Of a DNA stretch of 64,000 nucleotides, positions 1 to 9,382 are shown one piece after another (the stretch's first letter is position 1; each line of letters opens with the position of its first letter). Origin of the DNA: Sporosarcina thermotolerans (GTDB lineage Bacteria; Bacillota; Bacilli; Bacillales_A; Planococcaceae); the NCBI RefSeq assembly GCF_030067815.1, contig NZ_CP125968.1:1418001-1482000 (forward strand), given 5' to 3'. The notes below the pieces were generated by a model. That model was not told the DNA's origin. It was given only the letters and a program-made list of their open reading frames with translations, and did no database searches. Made by a program: the position numbers and the translations under genes.

Positions 1-48
1 TACCTTGGCGCAAAAACATTCTATAACCTAAAAAAATAAATCATCAAA

Positions 49-77
49 ACAGCCGGCACTAGCCGGCTGTAAGTTTT
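49..77. terminator. Rho-independent terminator of the upstream gene
   Basis: Perfect 9-bp arms (49-57 and 62-70, ACAGCCGGC) with a 4-base loop, followed by a T run. It ends a transcription unit that lies outside the window. Confidence 0.85.
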
Positions 78-105
78 TTAATCAACACTGTACATTCAAA
101 ACTTG

Positions 106-134
106 TTGTAACAATTTAAAGTATTTGATAGAAT
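106..134 (+). promoter_or_regulatory. SigA-type promoter of secG
   Basis: TTGTAA at 106-111 and TAGAAT at 129-134 with a 17-bp spacer, 39 bp before the secG start codon. Read directly from the sequence; the transcription start is not known. Confidence 0.6.
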
Positions 135-172
135 ATAAGTATTGTTATGTTCGATGCAGGAGGTGGAACAAA

Positions 173-400
173 GTGCATGCTTTGTTAATGACATTACTAG
201 TAATCGTATCATTGGCGTTAATCGTTGTTGTATTATTGCAATCTGGAAAAAGTGCAGGTCTATCTGGAGCCATCTCCGGTGGTGCTGAACAGCTTTTTGG
301 TAAACAAAAAGCACGTGGATTGGACTTGATACTCCAAAGAGTGACAATTATCCTTTCAATTTTATTTTTCATTTTGGCACTTGCCATCGTAAAAGTCTGA
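173..400 (+). CDS. secG: Preprotein translocase subunit SecG
   Basis: SecG is the small auxiliary membrane subunit of the SecYEG channel and supports SecA-driven export. The 75-residue product has the family layout: an N-terminal membrane helix ([19 protein letters not shown]), the cytoplasmic loop [20 protein letters not shown] with the conserved [11 protein letters not shown] signature, and a second helix ([15 protein letters not shown]). I start at the GTG at 173 because AGGAGGTG lies 8 bases upstream. A longer reading from 125 would overlap the promoter and add a charged leader that the family lacks. The order secG - carboxylesterase - rnr - smpB - ssrA is the usual Bacillales arrangement, so this is core chromosome. 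Confidence 0.95.
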   Translation: MHALLMTLLVIVSLALIVVVLLQSGKSAGLSGAISGGAEQLFGKQKARGLDLILQRVTIILSILFFILALAIVKV

Positions 401-440
401 TTGGAAATTCCGATTTGAAACTCAATAGAGCATATAAACA

Positions 441-476
441 AACGCCTGGCCACCCGTATGGTCGGGCGTTTTTTTC
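441..476 (+). terminator. Terminator after secG
   Basis: Stem AACGCCTGGCC / GGTCGGGCGTT (441-451 and 460-470, with G-T pairs) followed by seven T. It separates secG from the esterase gene. Confidence 0.8.
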
Positions 477-539
477 CATAATGCATGGGAATAATAAAAT
501 ACATACGCTTTTTTGTCAGCAAGTGAAAGGATGAACGAC

Positions 540-1285
540 ATGAGAATTGCACAACCGAAACCATTCTTTTTTGAACATGGGAAACGAGCGGTACTCTTAT
601 TACACGGCTTCACAGGCACATCAGCAGACGTCAGAATGTTAGGCCGTTTCCTTGAAAAGAAAGGCTATACATCACTCGCGCCGCATTACCGCGGGCACGG
701 CGTCCCACCTGAGGAACTTATTAAAACAGGTCCCGACGAATGGTGGGAAGACGTTGAAGCTGGATACCAGCAATTAATCGACGCTGGATACAAAGAAATC
801 GCAGTTTGTGGATTATCACTTGGTGGAGTATTTTCATTGAAAATAGGGGTTAAAATGAAAGTTAAGGGTATTGTAACGATGTGTGCCCCGATGTCGATTA
901 AACACACGGATAAAATGTATGAAGGCGTGTTAAAATACGCTTCAGAATACAAACGATATGAAGGAAAATCCAAACAGGAAATCGAAGAAGAAGTGGACGC
1001 ATTGCGTGGGCAAACAATGCCTTCCTTAAGCGAATTAACGACGCTCGTCGATTCCGTTGGGAACAGCTTCCATCCATCAAAGCACCTCTTTTCGTTGTCC
1101 AATCAAGCAATGATGAAGTGATTGACGTGAATTCCGCCAAGATCATCTTTAATAACACAGCGTCGTCAGATAAAATAATCGAGTTCTATAAAGAGTCGAC
1201 GCATGTCATTACATTGGGACCGGAAAAAGAGCAGCTGCATGAGGATATATATCAATTTCTTGAATCACTAAGCTGGAACGTGTGA
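540..1285 (+). CDS. Carboxylesterase / monoacylglycerol lipase-like alpha/beta hydrolase (frameshifted)
   Basis: A serine hydrolase of the thermostable carboxylesterase (Est30-like) family, expected to cleave short acyl esters in the cytoplasm. Start at ATG 540 with AAAGGA upstream. Visible motifs: oxyanion HGFTG, nucleophile elbow GLSLGG, then, after the frame change, the acid in QSSNDEV and the histidine in STH. The open frame from the start ends at 1121; the rest ([20 protein letters not shown] to SLSWNV) is in another frame up to 1285. One extra T near 1050 (GTTTGG for GTTGG) would restore a 248-residue protein of normal length with all three catalytic residues. This is probably a sequencing error, otherwise a recent pseudogene. 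Synteny with secG and rnr supports the identity. Confidence 0.85.
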
Positions 1286-1327
1286 AAATGGAAATAGTTG
1301 ACGATAGTGAAGAATGGAGGGATGTAA

Positions 1328-3673
1328 TTGGACTTTATAGATGAAGAATTAAAAAATAGGTTGATCTCTTTTATGAGAGAAGAATCGTATAAGCCGCTAA
1401 CCGTTCAAGAAATCCAGGAAGCGTTAGGTATTGAAGGGGCGGCCGAATTCAAAGAGCTCGTAAAGATGCTTGTACATCTGGAGCAGAAAGGTGAAATCAT
1501 CCGATCGCGTACGAACCGTTACGGTGTTCCAGAACGCATGAACCTTATACGAGGCAAGTTCATTGGGCATGCCAAAGGGTTCGGGTTCGTTACACCTGAA
1601 ACGGAAGGGATGGATGATATTTTCATCCCGCCGCCGGAAGTAAACGGGGCGATGAACGGTGATATCGTGCTTGTCCGTGTTTCGAAAGGTGATGACTACG
1701 GTGGACGCCGCGAAGGGACGATCATCCGAATTGCCGAGCGGAAAACGACGAAGGTTGTCGGGACGTACCAAGATAATCGCGGGTTCGGATTCGTCATTCC
1801 TGACGATAAAAAGCTTCCGATGGACATTTTTATCGGAAAAGGAAATTCCCTCGATGCTGTAGAAGGGCATAAGGTTGTCGTGGAAATCACGGATTGGCCA
1901 AGTGATTTGAAATCAGCGACTGGAATGGTCGTACAAATTCTTGGACATAAAAACGATCCTGGCGTCGATATTTTATCGATCATCCATAAGCATGGCATCG
2001 AAGTCGAGTTTCCTCAAGAAGTGATGGATGAGGCGAATCGAACACCTGACGAAGTGAAGGAACAGGATTTATTCAAGCGTAAAGACCTGAGGGACGATCT
2101 TGTCATCACAATTGACGGAGCAGATGCGAAGGACTTGGATGATGCGATTTCGCTTACGAAAAATGAAGACGGCACATTCACTTTGTCTGTTCATATCGCG
2201 GACGTCAGCCATTACGTCAGAGAGAATACAGCGCTTGACGATGAAGCGTTTGAACGTGCGACGAGCGTCTATTTGACGGATAGGGTTATTCCGATGCTTC
2301 CGCATAAGTTGTCGAACGGAATCTGTTCATTGAACCCGCATGTGGATCGGTTGACGCTTTCCTGTTCGATGAAAATCGATCGTAACGGAAAAACGATTGA
2401 CCATCAAATCTTTGAAAGTGTCATCAAATCGAAAGAGCGGATGACATACACGGATGTCTTTAAGATCATCGAAGAAAAAGACGAAGAGCTTATGGAGAAG
2501 TATGCCCATATCGTTCCGATGTTGAATGATATGGCTGAACTTGCCTCGATATTAAGACAGAAGAGGATCGATAGAGGCGCCATCGATTTCGATTTCAAGG
2601 AATCGAAAGTCATTGTCGATGAAAAAGGGTGGCCGACAGATATCGTCATAAGGGAACGAACTGCTTCCGAAAGACTGATCGAAGAATTCATGCTTGCAGC
2701 GAATGAAACAGTTGCAGAGCATTTCCATTGGCTGCAAGTGCCATTCCTTTACCGTATACACGAAGATCCGAAGGCCGAGAAACTGCAACGCTTCTTCGAG
2801 TTCCTGACGAATTTCGGAATCGTAGTGAAAGGTACTGGGAATAAAGTGCATCCAAGAGCTTTACAGGAAATTGTCGAGTCGATTGAAGGAATGCCGGAGG
2901 AGACTGTCATTTCAACAATGCTTCTTCGTTCGATGCAACAGGCGAAGTATTTCCCTGAAAGCTTGGGCCACTTCGGGTTGTCGGCGGATTTCTATACACA
3001 TTTCACATCCCCGATTAGACGATATCCGGATTTGATCGTTCACCGATTGATCCGCACGTATTTAATCAAAAAAGATCTTTCGTCCGAGACGATTGCTCAT
3101 TGGAATGCCAATATGGGTGAAATTGCGGAGCATACATCGGAACGCGAACGCCGTGCTGTCGATGCTGAACGTGATACGGATGCCTTGAAAAAGGCACAGT
3201 ATATGCTTGATAAGATTGGTGAGGAATTCGACGGCGTCATTTCTTCGGTCACGAACTTCGGTATGTTCGTGGAACTCGAGAACACGGTCGAAGGGTTAGT
3301 CCACGTTAGCTATATGACGGATGATTACTACCGATTCGATGACCGCCAAATGATGATGCTTGGTGAGCATACTGGAAAACAGTTCCGAATCGGTGATGAA
3401 GTTACGATCCGCGTCGTATCTGTTAAGCCGGAGGAATCTGCAATCGACTTCGAAATTTCGGGCATGAAGCAGTCGTTCCACCGTAATCGGAAGGAAACGC
3501 CGAAAGTTATCCATGCGAAGAAGCCGTCAAGTGGTGGCCGGGGTGACTCCGGAAAGTCGAAATCTACCGATAAGAAAAAGGAAATACAACATCTAATTCT
3601 AAGAAGAAGTTCTATGAAGGTGTTGCAAAAAATAAGAAGAAACAAGCTCCAAGAAAGAGAAAATAAAGGCTAA
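1328..3673 (+). CDS. rnr: Ribonuclease R
   Basis: RNase R is a processive 3'-5' exoribonuclease of the RNB family. It degrades structured RNA and works with SmpB-tmRNA in clearing stalled mRNA. TTG start at 1328 with GGAGGGA upstream. Domains in order: helix-turn-helix-like N terminus (1-60), two cold-shock domains (about 70-215), the RNB catalytic domain (about 250-600, with the acidic motif [13 protein letters not shown]), an S1 domain (from [19 protein letters not shown]) and a basic tail. The last about 30 residues look foreign: another frame gives [19 protein letters not shown], the expected Lys-rich end, stopping at 3666. One extra A in the A run near 3575-3580 would restore it. smpB follows after 55 bp, consistent with a functional operon. 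Confidence 0.95.
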   Translation: MDFIDEELKNRLISFMREESYKPLTVQEIQEALGIEGAAEFKELVKMLVHLEQKGEIIRSRTNRYGVPERMNLIRGKFIGHAKGFGFVTPETEGMDDIFIPPPEVNGAMNGDIVLVRVSKGDDYGGRREGTIIRIAERKTTKVVGTYQDNRGFGFVIPDDKKLPMDIFIGKGNSLDAVEGHKVVVEITDWPSDLKSATGMVVQILGHKNDPGVDILSIIHKHGIEVEFPQEVMDEANRTPDEVKEQDLFKRKDLRDDLVITIDGADAKDLDDAISLTKNEDGTFTLSVHIADVSHYVRENTALDDEAFERATSVYLTDRVIPMLPHKLSNGICSLNPHVDRLTLSCSMKIDRNGKTIDHQIFESVIKSKERMTYTDVFKIIEEKDEELMEKYAHIVPMLNDMAELASILRQKRIDRGAIDFDFKESKVIVDEKGWPTDIVIRERTASERLIEEFMLAANETVAEHFHWLQVPFLYRIHEDPKAEKLQRFFEFLTNFGIVVKGTGNKVHPRALQEIVESIEGMPEETVISTMLLRSMQQAKYFPESLGHFGLSADFYTHFTSPIRRYPDLIVHRLIRTYLIKKDLSSETIAHWNANMGEIAEHTSERERRAVDAERDTDALKKAQYMLDKIGEEFDGVISSVTNFGMFVELENTVEGLVHVSYMTDDYYRFDDRQMMMLGEHTGKQFRIGDEVTIRVVSVKPEESAIDFEISGMKQSFHRNRKETPKVIHAKKPSSGGRGDSGKSKSTDKKKEIQHLILRRSSMKVLQKIRRNKLQERENKG

Positions 3674-3728
3674 CGGCATTCGTTAACGCGAGTGCCGTGG
3701 CATTTTGATGTAGTTAGGGGAGAAAAGA

Positions 3729-4196
3729 ATGGCAAAAGGTCAAGGCAAAGTTCTGGCAATCAATAAAAAAGCGAATCACGACTTTGCGATAGAAGAAACG
3801 ATTGAGGCAGGAATCGTCTTGCAAGGAACTGAAATCAAGTCAATCCGTAACGGCAAAGTCCAACTTCGTGACGCATTCGTGCTGATCCGTAACAATGAAG
3901 CATGGATTTCCAATATGCATATCAGTCCGTACGAACAGGGAAATCAATTCAACCACGATCCACTACGTTCTCGAAAGCTGCTGCTCCATAAGAAACAGAT
4001 TGCAACGTTGCTCGGGCAGACAAAGCAGGAAGGCTTCGCAATTGTGCCATTGAAGATGTACTTGAAAGATGGCTTTGCGAAAGTGTTGATTGGTATAGGT
4101 AAAGGGAAAAAGAACTATGATAAACGTGAAGATCTGAAGAAGAAGGAAGCAAAACGTGAAGTGGAACGTGCCTTCAAGGCGAAACAGCAGTATTGA
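3729..4196 (+). CDS. smpB: SsrA-binding protein SmpB
   Basis: SmpB binds the tRNA-like domain of tmRNA and delivers it to stalled ribosomes for trans-translation. The 155-residue product has normal length and the family landmarks: [37 protein letters not shown], and the positively charged C-terminal tail ([23 protein letters not shown]) that enters the mRNA channel. ATG start with GGGGAGAAAAGA just upstream. It sits between rnr and its RNA partner ssrA. The frame is intact. Confidence 0.97.
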   Translation: MAKGQGKVLAINKKANHDFAIEETIEAGIVLQGTEIKSIRNGKVQLRDAFVLIRNNEAWISNMHISPYEQGNQFNHDPLRSRKLLLHKKQIATLLGQTKQEGFAIVPLKMYLKDGFAKVLIGIGKGKKNYDKREDLKKKEAKREVERAFKAKQQY

Positions 4197-4221
4197 TTTT
4201 TACGTCAAAATGTAGTAAGAT
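4193..4221 (+). promoter_or_regulatory. Candidate SigA promoter of ssrA
   Basis: TTGATT at 4193-4198 and TAAGAT at 4216-4221 with a 17-bp spacer, overlapping the smpB stop codon. It would give a precursor with a leader of about 70 bases before the mature tmRNA 5' end. Confidence 0.5.
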
Positions 4222-4299
4222 GATAGTAGTGATATAGTTCAGAAGCCTTTCAACAGGCATTCCTGACATCCCTTTAAAGGTGTAACAACCTTTTATAAC

Positions 4300-4656
4300 G
4301 GGGACGTTACGGATTCGACAGGGGTGGTCTGGGCTTGAGCTGCGCGTCGGAGGGCTCGTCTCCGTCAGAAACGGCAGTTAATAATAACTGGCAAAACAAA
4401 CAACAACTTAGCATTCGCAGCGTAAGCTGATGAATCTGCCTAGCAGTTCCATCGCCCATGTGGCATTGTTAGGCTCAACTTAAGTGGGATACGGTAGCGG
4501 TCGCCTCCTGAGGCCGTTGCAAGAGATTATCAGGATAGCGCTCACGGATAGCCTTGATTGACGGCAAACGTGCGCGCGAATCCAAGTAGTCAATCTACAC
4601 GCGTAGACGCTGAAGTAGCAGAGCCTTTGGACGCGGGTTCGACTCCGCCGTCTCCA
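4300..4656 (+). ncRNA. ssrA: Transfer-messenger RNA (tmRNA)
   Basis: The 5' end GGGGACGTTACGGATTCGAC and 3' end CGTCTCCA pair as the Ala-tRNA-like acceptor stem. The resume frame starting at the GGC near 4390 encodes GKTNNNLAFAA followed by TAA, so the full degradation tag with the alanine charged on tmRNA is A-GKTNNNLAFAA. Several pseudoknot-like blocks follow (GCCTCCTGAGGC near 4503). The T-arm reads GCGGGTTCGACTCCGCC with only two C where the two other copies in this window have CCC. This one-base lack is probably a sequencing error, since an uneven T stem would be harmful. The adjacent smpB confirms the identity. Confidence 0.96.
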
Positions 4657-4659
4657 TAG
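4635..4659 (+). repeat. ssrA 3'-end direct repeat, copy 1 (probable att site)
   Basis: GGGTTCGACTCCGCCG plus TCTCCATAG, the ssrA T-arm and 3' end. The same block recurs at 6274 and 19707, and similarity continues into the flank (TATGGAA). The ssrA 3' end is a common integration site for islands. Confidence 0.7.
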
Positions 4660-4783
4660 TTTTTATGGAATAAATACGGTAGTATCAATGGTTTAAAGAA
4701 TAAAGATATTGTACAGAGGATAGACTTCTGGGCAATATCTTTTTTCATATATAAAAATGTTTGTGAGTGGGGATGTGATTTGT

Positions 4784-5590
4784 ATGGAAATAATAAAGAT
4801 TCCTAAAGAAGCAGTACGTATAATCAGCACCTCAAGTAAAGGCGATCAATCAAAATGGCATGACGGTGATAAATGGATCAAACAAAATACACGGGGATAT
4901 GAAGGGCTTGCTGAGGTACTTGCATCACTCATCCTATCTTGCTCAACATTAACGAAGCAACAATATGTCACCTACAAACCTTGTAAAATCCTTTTACCTA
5001 CTGGTGAAACATCCATTGGCTGTTATTCCTATGACTTTCGGGGTAAATTACAAGAAGTCACACTTGAACGTTTATTCGAAGCGAATTTCACCTCGACTGA
5101 CTCCATCTTAAACGATAAAGCATTATCGACAAAAGAAAAATTTGAACAGCTTATGCAACGAATTGAGGCATTTACAGGGCTTGATGCCCGTGATGAAATT
5201 ACCCGATTGCTTGCATTTGATGCGCTCATTTTAAATGAAGATCGCCATACAAATAATATCCTATTTTTATATGATCCAGTTGAAAAGACCTGGCAAATCG
5301 CTCCGATCTTTGATAACGGACTTAGCTTATTATCTGATGAAAAAGATTACGCCCCTAACAAACCACTAACGATTTTAATAAGAAAAGTGAAAGCAAAGCC
5401 ATTCAATTCAAGTTTTTCCAGACAACTTGCTTTATATAAGGGACCGGCGTTTATCGATAAAACCAAGCTGCTACATCATCTTGAAACAACGGATATTGAT
5501 TTTGGCCGAGCGAAACAAGTACTCCTTTCGCAAATGAATGACACTAATTTTGCCCATCTGTTCCTCGAAGGAAGTGATACCGATGATTGA
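4784..5590 (+). CDS. HipA-like Ser/Thr kinase domain protein
   Basis: A 268-residue protein with the HipA C-terminal kinase signature: NEDRHTNNILFL (catalytic loop, Asp plus metal-binding Asn) and IAPIFDNGLSLL (metal-binding Asp) at about residues 160-195. HipA kinases phosphorylate translation factors or aminoacyl-tRNA synthetases, and many are toxins of two- or three-part modules. It lacks the separate N-subdomain of full-length HipA (about 440 residues). I start at ATG 4784 (GGGGATG upstream) rather than an in-frame ATG at 4757. The next gene overlaps its 3' end by 8 bases, so the two are translationally coupled. It lies directly behind ssrA, between two ssrA copies, in an apparent inserted cassette. 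The cellular target is unknown. Confidence 0.7.
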   Translation: MEIIKIPKEAVRIISTSSKGDQSKWHDGDKWIKQNTRGYEGLAEVLASLILSCSTLTKQQYVTYKPCKILLPTGETSIGCYSYDFRGKLQEVTLERLFEANFTSTDSILNDKALSTKEKFEQLMQRIEAFTGLDARDEITRLLAFDALILNEDRHTNNILFLYDPVEKTWQIAPIFDNGLSLLSDEKDYAPNKPLTILIRKVKAKPFNSSFSRQLALYKGPAFIDKTKLLHHLETTDIDFGRAKQVLLSQMNDTNFAHLFLEGSDTDD

Positions 5591-5976
5591 TTATATGAAG
5601 TTTGATGTGATGTGGATGGATGAAGTCATTGCGTCTGTAAACTTAAAACCAGCGAATGGCGGACTCCATACGTTATTAATTATATTAGTGACTTCAACAA
5701 GCAGTTTTCCCGAATATGGAGGGACATATTACGATTGACGAACTGGAGAAATGGTTGAAATGGCGCACGTTTCCTCCTACCCGTGCGAATGCCGAGGAAC
5801 TATTGGAGAGTCTTGGCATGCAAGCATATAATCGCTGGGGCATTGTAAGGAAAACCCATGGCGTCATGGCGGATGATGAGATTTGGTTAAGATTCGAAGG
5901 GGAAACACTGAGGCACAAGGATGTTTGTTTGCGTAAAAATCTTTATTATCCTCAAGAGTCATCTATTGCTGAATGA
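5583..5976 (+). pseudogene. Small partner of the HipA-like kinase, frame disrupted
   Basis: ATG at 5583 overlaps the kinase gene. The first frame gives MIDYMKFDVMWMDEVIASVN and then runs off into unrelated residues. The middle part reads well in a second frame (NYISDFNKQFSR) and the end in a third (MEGHITIDELEKWLKWRTFP, then RANAEELLESLGMQAYNRWG). Two one-base changes, near 5675 and 5705, would restore one acidic protein of about 130 residues. I do not recognise a named family. Gene order suggests an antitoxin or N-subdomain partner of the kinase, which is inference only. It may be a real relic or sequencing error. Confidence 0.55.
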
Positions 5977-5983
5977 TCTTAAC

Positions 5984-6296
5984 GAGGGCTCTTCTCCGTC
6001 AAAAACGGCAGTTAATAATAACTGGCAAAACAAACAACAACCTAACATTCGCAGCTTAATAGTTGCTGAATCTGCCTAACAGTTCCATCGCCCCATGTGG
6101 CACTGTTAGGCTCACCTATTAGTGAGATACGGTCACGGTCGCCTCCTGAGGCCGTTGCAAGAGTTTAAACAGGATAGCGCACACGGATAGCCTTGATTGA
6201 CGGCAAACGTGCTCGCGAATCCAAGTAGTCAATCTACACGCGTAGACGCTGAAGTATTGGAGCCTTTAGACGCGGGTTCGACTCCCGCCGTCTGCA
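5984..6296 (+). pseudogene. Second, 5'-truncated ssrA copy
   Basis: This segment matches ssrA from about base 50 of the mature RNA to its 3' end with scattered differences. It keeps the tag frame, here encoding GKTNNNLTFAA then TAA, the pseudoknots and a complete T-arm (CCC). It lacks the 5' tRNA half (GGGGACGTTACGGATTCG and onward), so it cannot form the tRNA-like domain alone. The 3' end reads GTCTGCA instead of GTCTCCA. The copy lies immediately after the HipA-like cassette, as expected for displacement or duplication of ssrA when an element integrated. Confidence 0.85.
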
Positions 6297-6299
6297 TAG
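6274..6299 (+). repeat. ssrA 3'-end direct repeat, copy 2
   Basis: GGGTTCGACTCCCGCCG followed by TCTGCATAG and a TATGGAA flank. It marks the right edge of the HipA cassette. Confidence 0.65.
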
Positions 6300-6331
6300 T
6301 TATTATGGAAAACAGTAAAGATAAGAATGTG

Positions 6332-6403
6332 ACTTTAAGTATATTTTTGCCGCATTGGCAAGGATATACTTAATTTTATTTTTGGCAGGAGTATACTTAA
6401 AAC
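6332..6403. repeat. Dispersed hairpin repeat B, copy 1
   Basis: TTAAGTATATTTTTGCC pairs with GGCAAGGATATACTTAA, and a third half-site AGTATACTTAAAA follows after a TTTTATTTT spacer. Related copies are at 32804, 47401 and 56675. Confidence 0.7.
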
Positions 6404-6553
6404 ATTGGTTAAACTGAATTGGTTATGGTTAAATATGATTGATTTAATAAGATTTTTTTAATCCAATAAATCAATTATAGTAAATAAGTTAGGTAAAGAA
6501 AATTAGTTATTGGACTCTGATTAATTTAATTCCCTGGTACTCTACTTTATACA

Positions 6554-6596
6554 ACGCCTAAAATCCTTGATATTCAAGGATTTTAGGCGTTTTTTA
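6554..6596. terminator. Strong terminator hairpin before the IS
   Basis: Perfect 17-bp arms (6554-6570 and 6574-6590) with a 3-base loop and T run on both strands. The IS at 6601 is inserted in the tail of this hairpin. Confidence 0.85.
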
Positions 6597-6717
6597 TTTA
6601 GGTTCTATAATATTTGTTGGGGTGTTCACGCAAATTAAACAAAAAAATGCACGTAATCACCGTTTCTTTTATACTTGAATTGTCGAGAAACAAGTAAACG
6701 AAAGGTGATACGTGCAC

Positions 6718-7925
6718 ATGAATTCTACCATGAATATTCCAGGATTAAAAGATGTAAACATTGAAAAGATAGAGGAGATTGGGGATCGGACTGCACTTCA
6801 TGTTTCGCTTCCCAAGCAACCTCACAAATGCCCTGCGTGTGGGTCAATGACAACGAAGACCCACGATTACCGGATACAGAAGATTAAGCATCTCAAGTGG
6901 TTTGAGCGTTTAACGGTTCTTTTCTATAGACGTAGGAGGTATGCCTGTTCTTGTGGAAAGCGTTTCTCTGAGACATCCCCTTTCGTGGATAAGTATCAAC
7001 GCTACACTAAAGAGTGGAATCAAGTCGTGCGTATCCGATCAGTCAAGGCCAAAACATTTAAAGAAGCAGGAGAGGTACTCGGCACCTCCAGCTCGACCGT
7101 GATCCGACGGTTCAAGGAAGTGGCGAAAGAGCAGATGACCAATGGCGTCCGGTTACCAAAAGCCATTGCGATGGATGAATACAAAGGCGATACGGATGCC
7201 GGTACGTACCAGTTGATTATAGCGAACGCAGAAACACACGAACCTCTGGATATCTTGCCAAACCGCAGAAAAGAAACGATTCAAGATTATCTCCGCCAAC
7301 ACGGAGCTGACGTTGAATTAGTGGTCATGGATATGAATCCGAGCTTTAAGGCAGCTGTGAAAAAGGCCTTGGGACGCCCGTCATTGTCGCAGACCGATTC
7401 CATTATTGTCGGTATATCTACTGGGCGATTGATGAAGTTCGCCGGAAAGTGCAGAAGGAATGGCATGCATATGACCGCAAGAAATGTAAAAGAATGCGAC
7501 ATGTATTATATAAGCGTAACGATAAATTAACGGAAAAAAACCGTTGGTATTTAAATCGGTATTTAGGCATGTCTGATGAATTGAAAAAGGCATATGAACT
7601 GAAAGAGGCGTACTGTGAGTGGTTTGACTGGGCGAAGACCGCTGAGGATATGGCAGAAGTGAAGAGCCGACTAGAGGACTTTTACCGCAAGGTAGAGGAA
7701 GCTGGTATTCCGGCGTTTTCAAAAGCCATTCAAACATTTAGAAACTGGCAAGTTGAGATCTTGAATAGTTTCGGCTTCAAGTATTCCAACGGTTTTCTAG
7801 AGGGAATTAATAATAAAACAAAAGTGATGAAGCGCAATGCCTATGGTTTTAGACGCTTCGATCACTTTAAGGCAAAGATATTATTAAACATTCGATATAA
7901 AGAAATCGGTACTCATTTAGGTTAA
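6718..7925 (+). CDS. ISL3-family transposase (frameshifted)
   Basis: DDE transposase. N-terminal zinc finger CPACG plus a later C.CGKRF, a helix-turn-helix region (TFKEAGEVLGTSSSTVIRRF), first Asp in AIAMDEYKG, second in LVVMDMNPSF and Glu in NGFLEGINNKTKVMKRNAYG. The first frame ends at 7530 after a shift near 7378; the rest reads from about there to 7925. CGCCCCGTC for CGCCCGTC would restore GRPVIVADRFHYCRY and a protein of about 400 residues, the usual length. ATG at 6718 is preceded by AAAGGTGATACG. The single missing C may be an error, so the element could be active. Confidence 0.88.
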
Positions 7926-7974
7926 GGATAGGATTTCTTTACGGCGTTATAGGTTTAAAAGAGATTCTTTGATT

Positions 7975-8098
7975 GGAGCGAAAGGCGGCGACTCCTGCCG
8001 GAATAGCATGAGCTGAAGACCCTGGACTGAGCAAAGCGAGGGAAGCGGCTGAAGCCATGCCGGCGGAAAGCGTCCGCCTGTAGCGCAAATCAACATTC
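7975..8098. repeat. GC-rich conserved Bacillaceae-type intergenic repeat inside the IS
   Basis: A GC-rich block beginning GAGCGAAAGGCGGCGACTCC and ending with GCGGAAAGCGTCCGCCTGTA resembles a repeat I know from many Bacillaceae intergenic regions; function unknown. Here it sits between the transposase stop and the right IS end, so the IS can carry it. No protein was seen in 7926-8164. Confidence 0.5.
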
Positions 8099-8290
8099 TC
8101 ATAGCATAATTTAAGTTAAAGGGTGGTGTGCAAATCACATCACCCCAACATTTGATTTAGAACCTTTATTTAAAGTTTCCTATGGAAAGGAGGACTCATA
8201 GGAATGTTTAATCATATTTCTGTCATAAGTAAACAACTTTAGGTAATACTACAATCCTAATAAGAAAATTAAGTACAAGGAGAAATTGAA

Positions 8291-9382
8291 ATGAAAATAA
8301 GCAAATTAAAAACTGCAATTGGTTTGGGTATCCTCTCGATAGTATTAGCTGGATGCGGAACAAATACCAAGAAAAGCACTGTATCAACAGTAAATGAAAA
8401 TGATCCACTTCAGACGATTGTTGAAAAAGCAAAAGCAGAAGGACAAATCGCGAGTGTTGGAATGCCTGATACATGGGCGAACTGGGTAGAAACTTGGGAT
8501 AATATTGAAGCAAAATATGGAATTAAACAATCTGACACTGATATGTCAAGTGCAGAAGAACTGGCGAAATTTGAATCTGAAGGCAAGAACGGAACAGCAG
8601 ATATTGGTGATGTTGGCATTAACTTTGGACCATTAGCAAAACAAAGAGGTTTGACTTTGAAGTACAAAACGTCCTATTGGGATGAAATTCCCGATTGGGC
8701 AAAAGATGATGCCGGAGATTGGGTACTAAGTTATACAGGTACTATTGCTTTTATTACGGATAAGCAAAATGTAGAAAAGGCGCCAACTTCATGGGCAGAG
8801 CTTGCAAATGGTGATTACAGAGTTTCAGTTGGGGATGTTATGAAAGCGACTCAAGCACAGTTCGGAGTCTTAGCAGCTGCGATTGCAAACGGCGGAGATG
8901 AAGCGAATATACAGCCAGGTATTGATTATTTTAATGAAATTGCCAAGAAAGGCCGATTGACTGCGGTTGATGCTACTATTGCCAATTTGGAAAAAGGAGA
9001 AATCGATGTTGCAATCGTTTGGGACTTCAATGGCTTAAATTATCGGGATCAAATCAATCCTGATCGTTTTGAAGTTACAATCCCAACCGATGGTTCAGTG
9101 ATGAGCGGTTATACAACTGTTATAAACAAAAATGCTCCACACCCGAATGCCGCAAAATTAGTAAGGGAATATATTTTATCTGATGAAGGTCAAATCAATT
9201 TAGCAAAAGGGTATGCCCGTCCTATTCGTGATGTTAAGCTGCCTGAAGAAGTAAAAGCTAAACTTCTACCTGATGAAGCTTACAGGAATGTCAGACAGGT
9301 GAAAAACCATGAAGCATGGGATAAAACAGCTATTGAATTACCTCGATTATGGCAACAAGAGGTGTTAGTAAATGCCCGATAA
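8291..9382 (+). CDS. ABC transporter substrate-binding lipoprotein (Fe3+/AEP/spermidine-type fold)
   Basis: A secreted lipoprotein that captures the substrate for the permease encoded downstream. Signal peptide of about 20 residues with lipobox VLAGCGTN. The 363-residue length and sequence (NDPLQTIVEKAKAEGQIASV, FESEGKNGTADIGDVGINFG, ATIANLEKGEIDVAIVWDFN) fit the bacterial extracellular solute-binding family 6/8 that includes iron, thiamine and 2-aminoethylphosphonate binders. ATG at 8291 follows AAGGAGAA. The next gene starts 11 bases inside its end. The substrate is not certain; the phosphodiesterase and PHP genes in the operon suggest a phosphonate or phosphoester. Confidence 0.85.
   Translation: MKISKLKTAIGLGILSIVLAGCGTNTKKSTVSTVNENDPLQTIVEKAKAEGQIASVGMPDTWANWVETWDNIEAKYGIKQSDTDMSSAEELAKFESEGKNGTADIGDVGINFGPLAKQRGLTLKYKTSYWDEIPDWAKDDAGDWVLSYTGTIAFITDKQNVEKAPTSWAELANGDYRVSVGDVMKATQAQFGVLAAAIANGGDEANIQPGIDYFNEIAKKGRLTAVDATIANLEKGEIDVAIVWDFNGLNYRDQINPDRFEVTIPTDGSVMSGYTTVINKNAPHPNAAKLVREYILSDEGQINLAKGYARPIRDVKLPEEVKAKLLPDEAYRNVRQVKNHEAWDKTAIELPRLWQQEVLVNAR

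Larger units (their letters stand above)
6601..8164 (+). mobile_element. ISL3-family insertion sequence (about 1564 bp)
   Basis: Imperfect terminal inverted repeats: the left end GGTTCTATAATATTTGTTGG and the complement of the right end GGTTCTAAATCAAATGTTGG. The element is flanked by an identical 8-bp target duplication TTTATTTA (6593-6600 and 8165-8172), the size typical of ISL3 elements. It carries one transposase gene plus about 240 bp of non-coding sequence at its 3' side. Confidence 0.9.

Noticed and set aside
1424..1998. Minus-strand frames inside rnr
   Set aside because: Shadows of a conserved enzyme gene, without ribosome sites.
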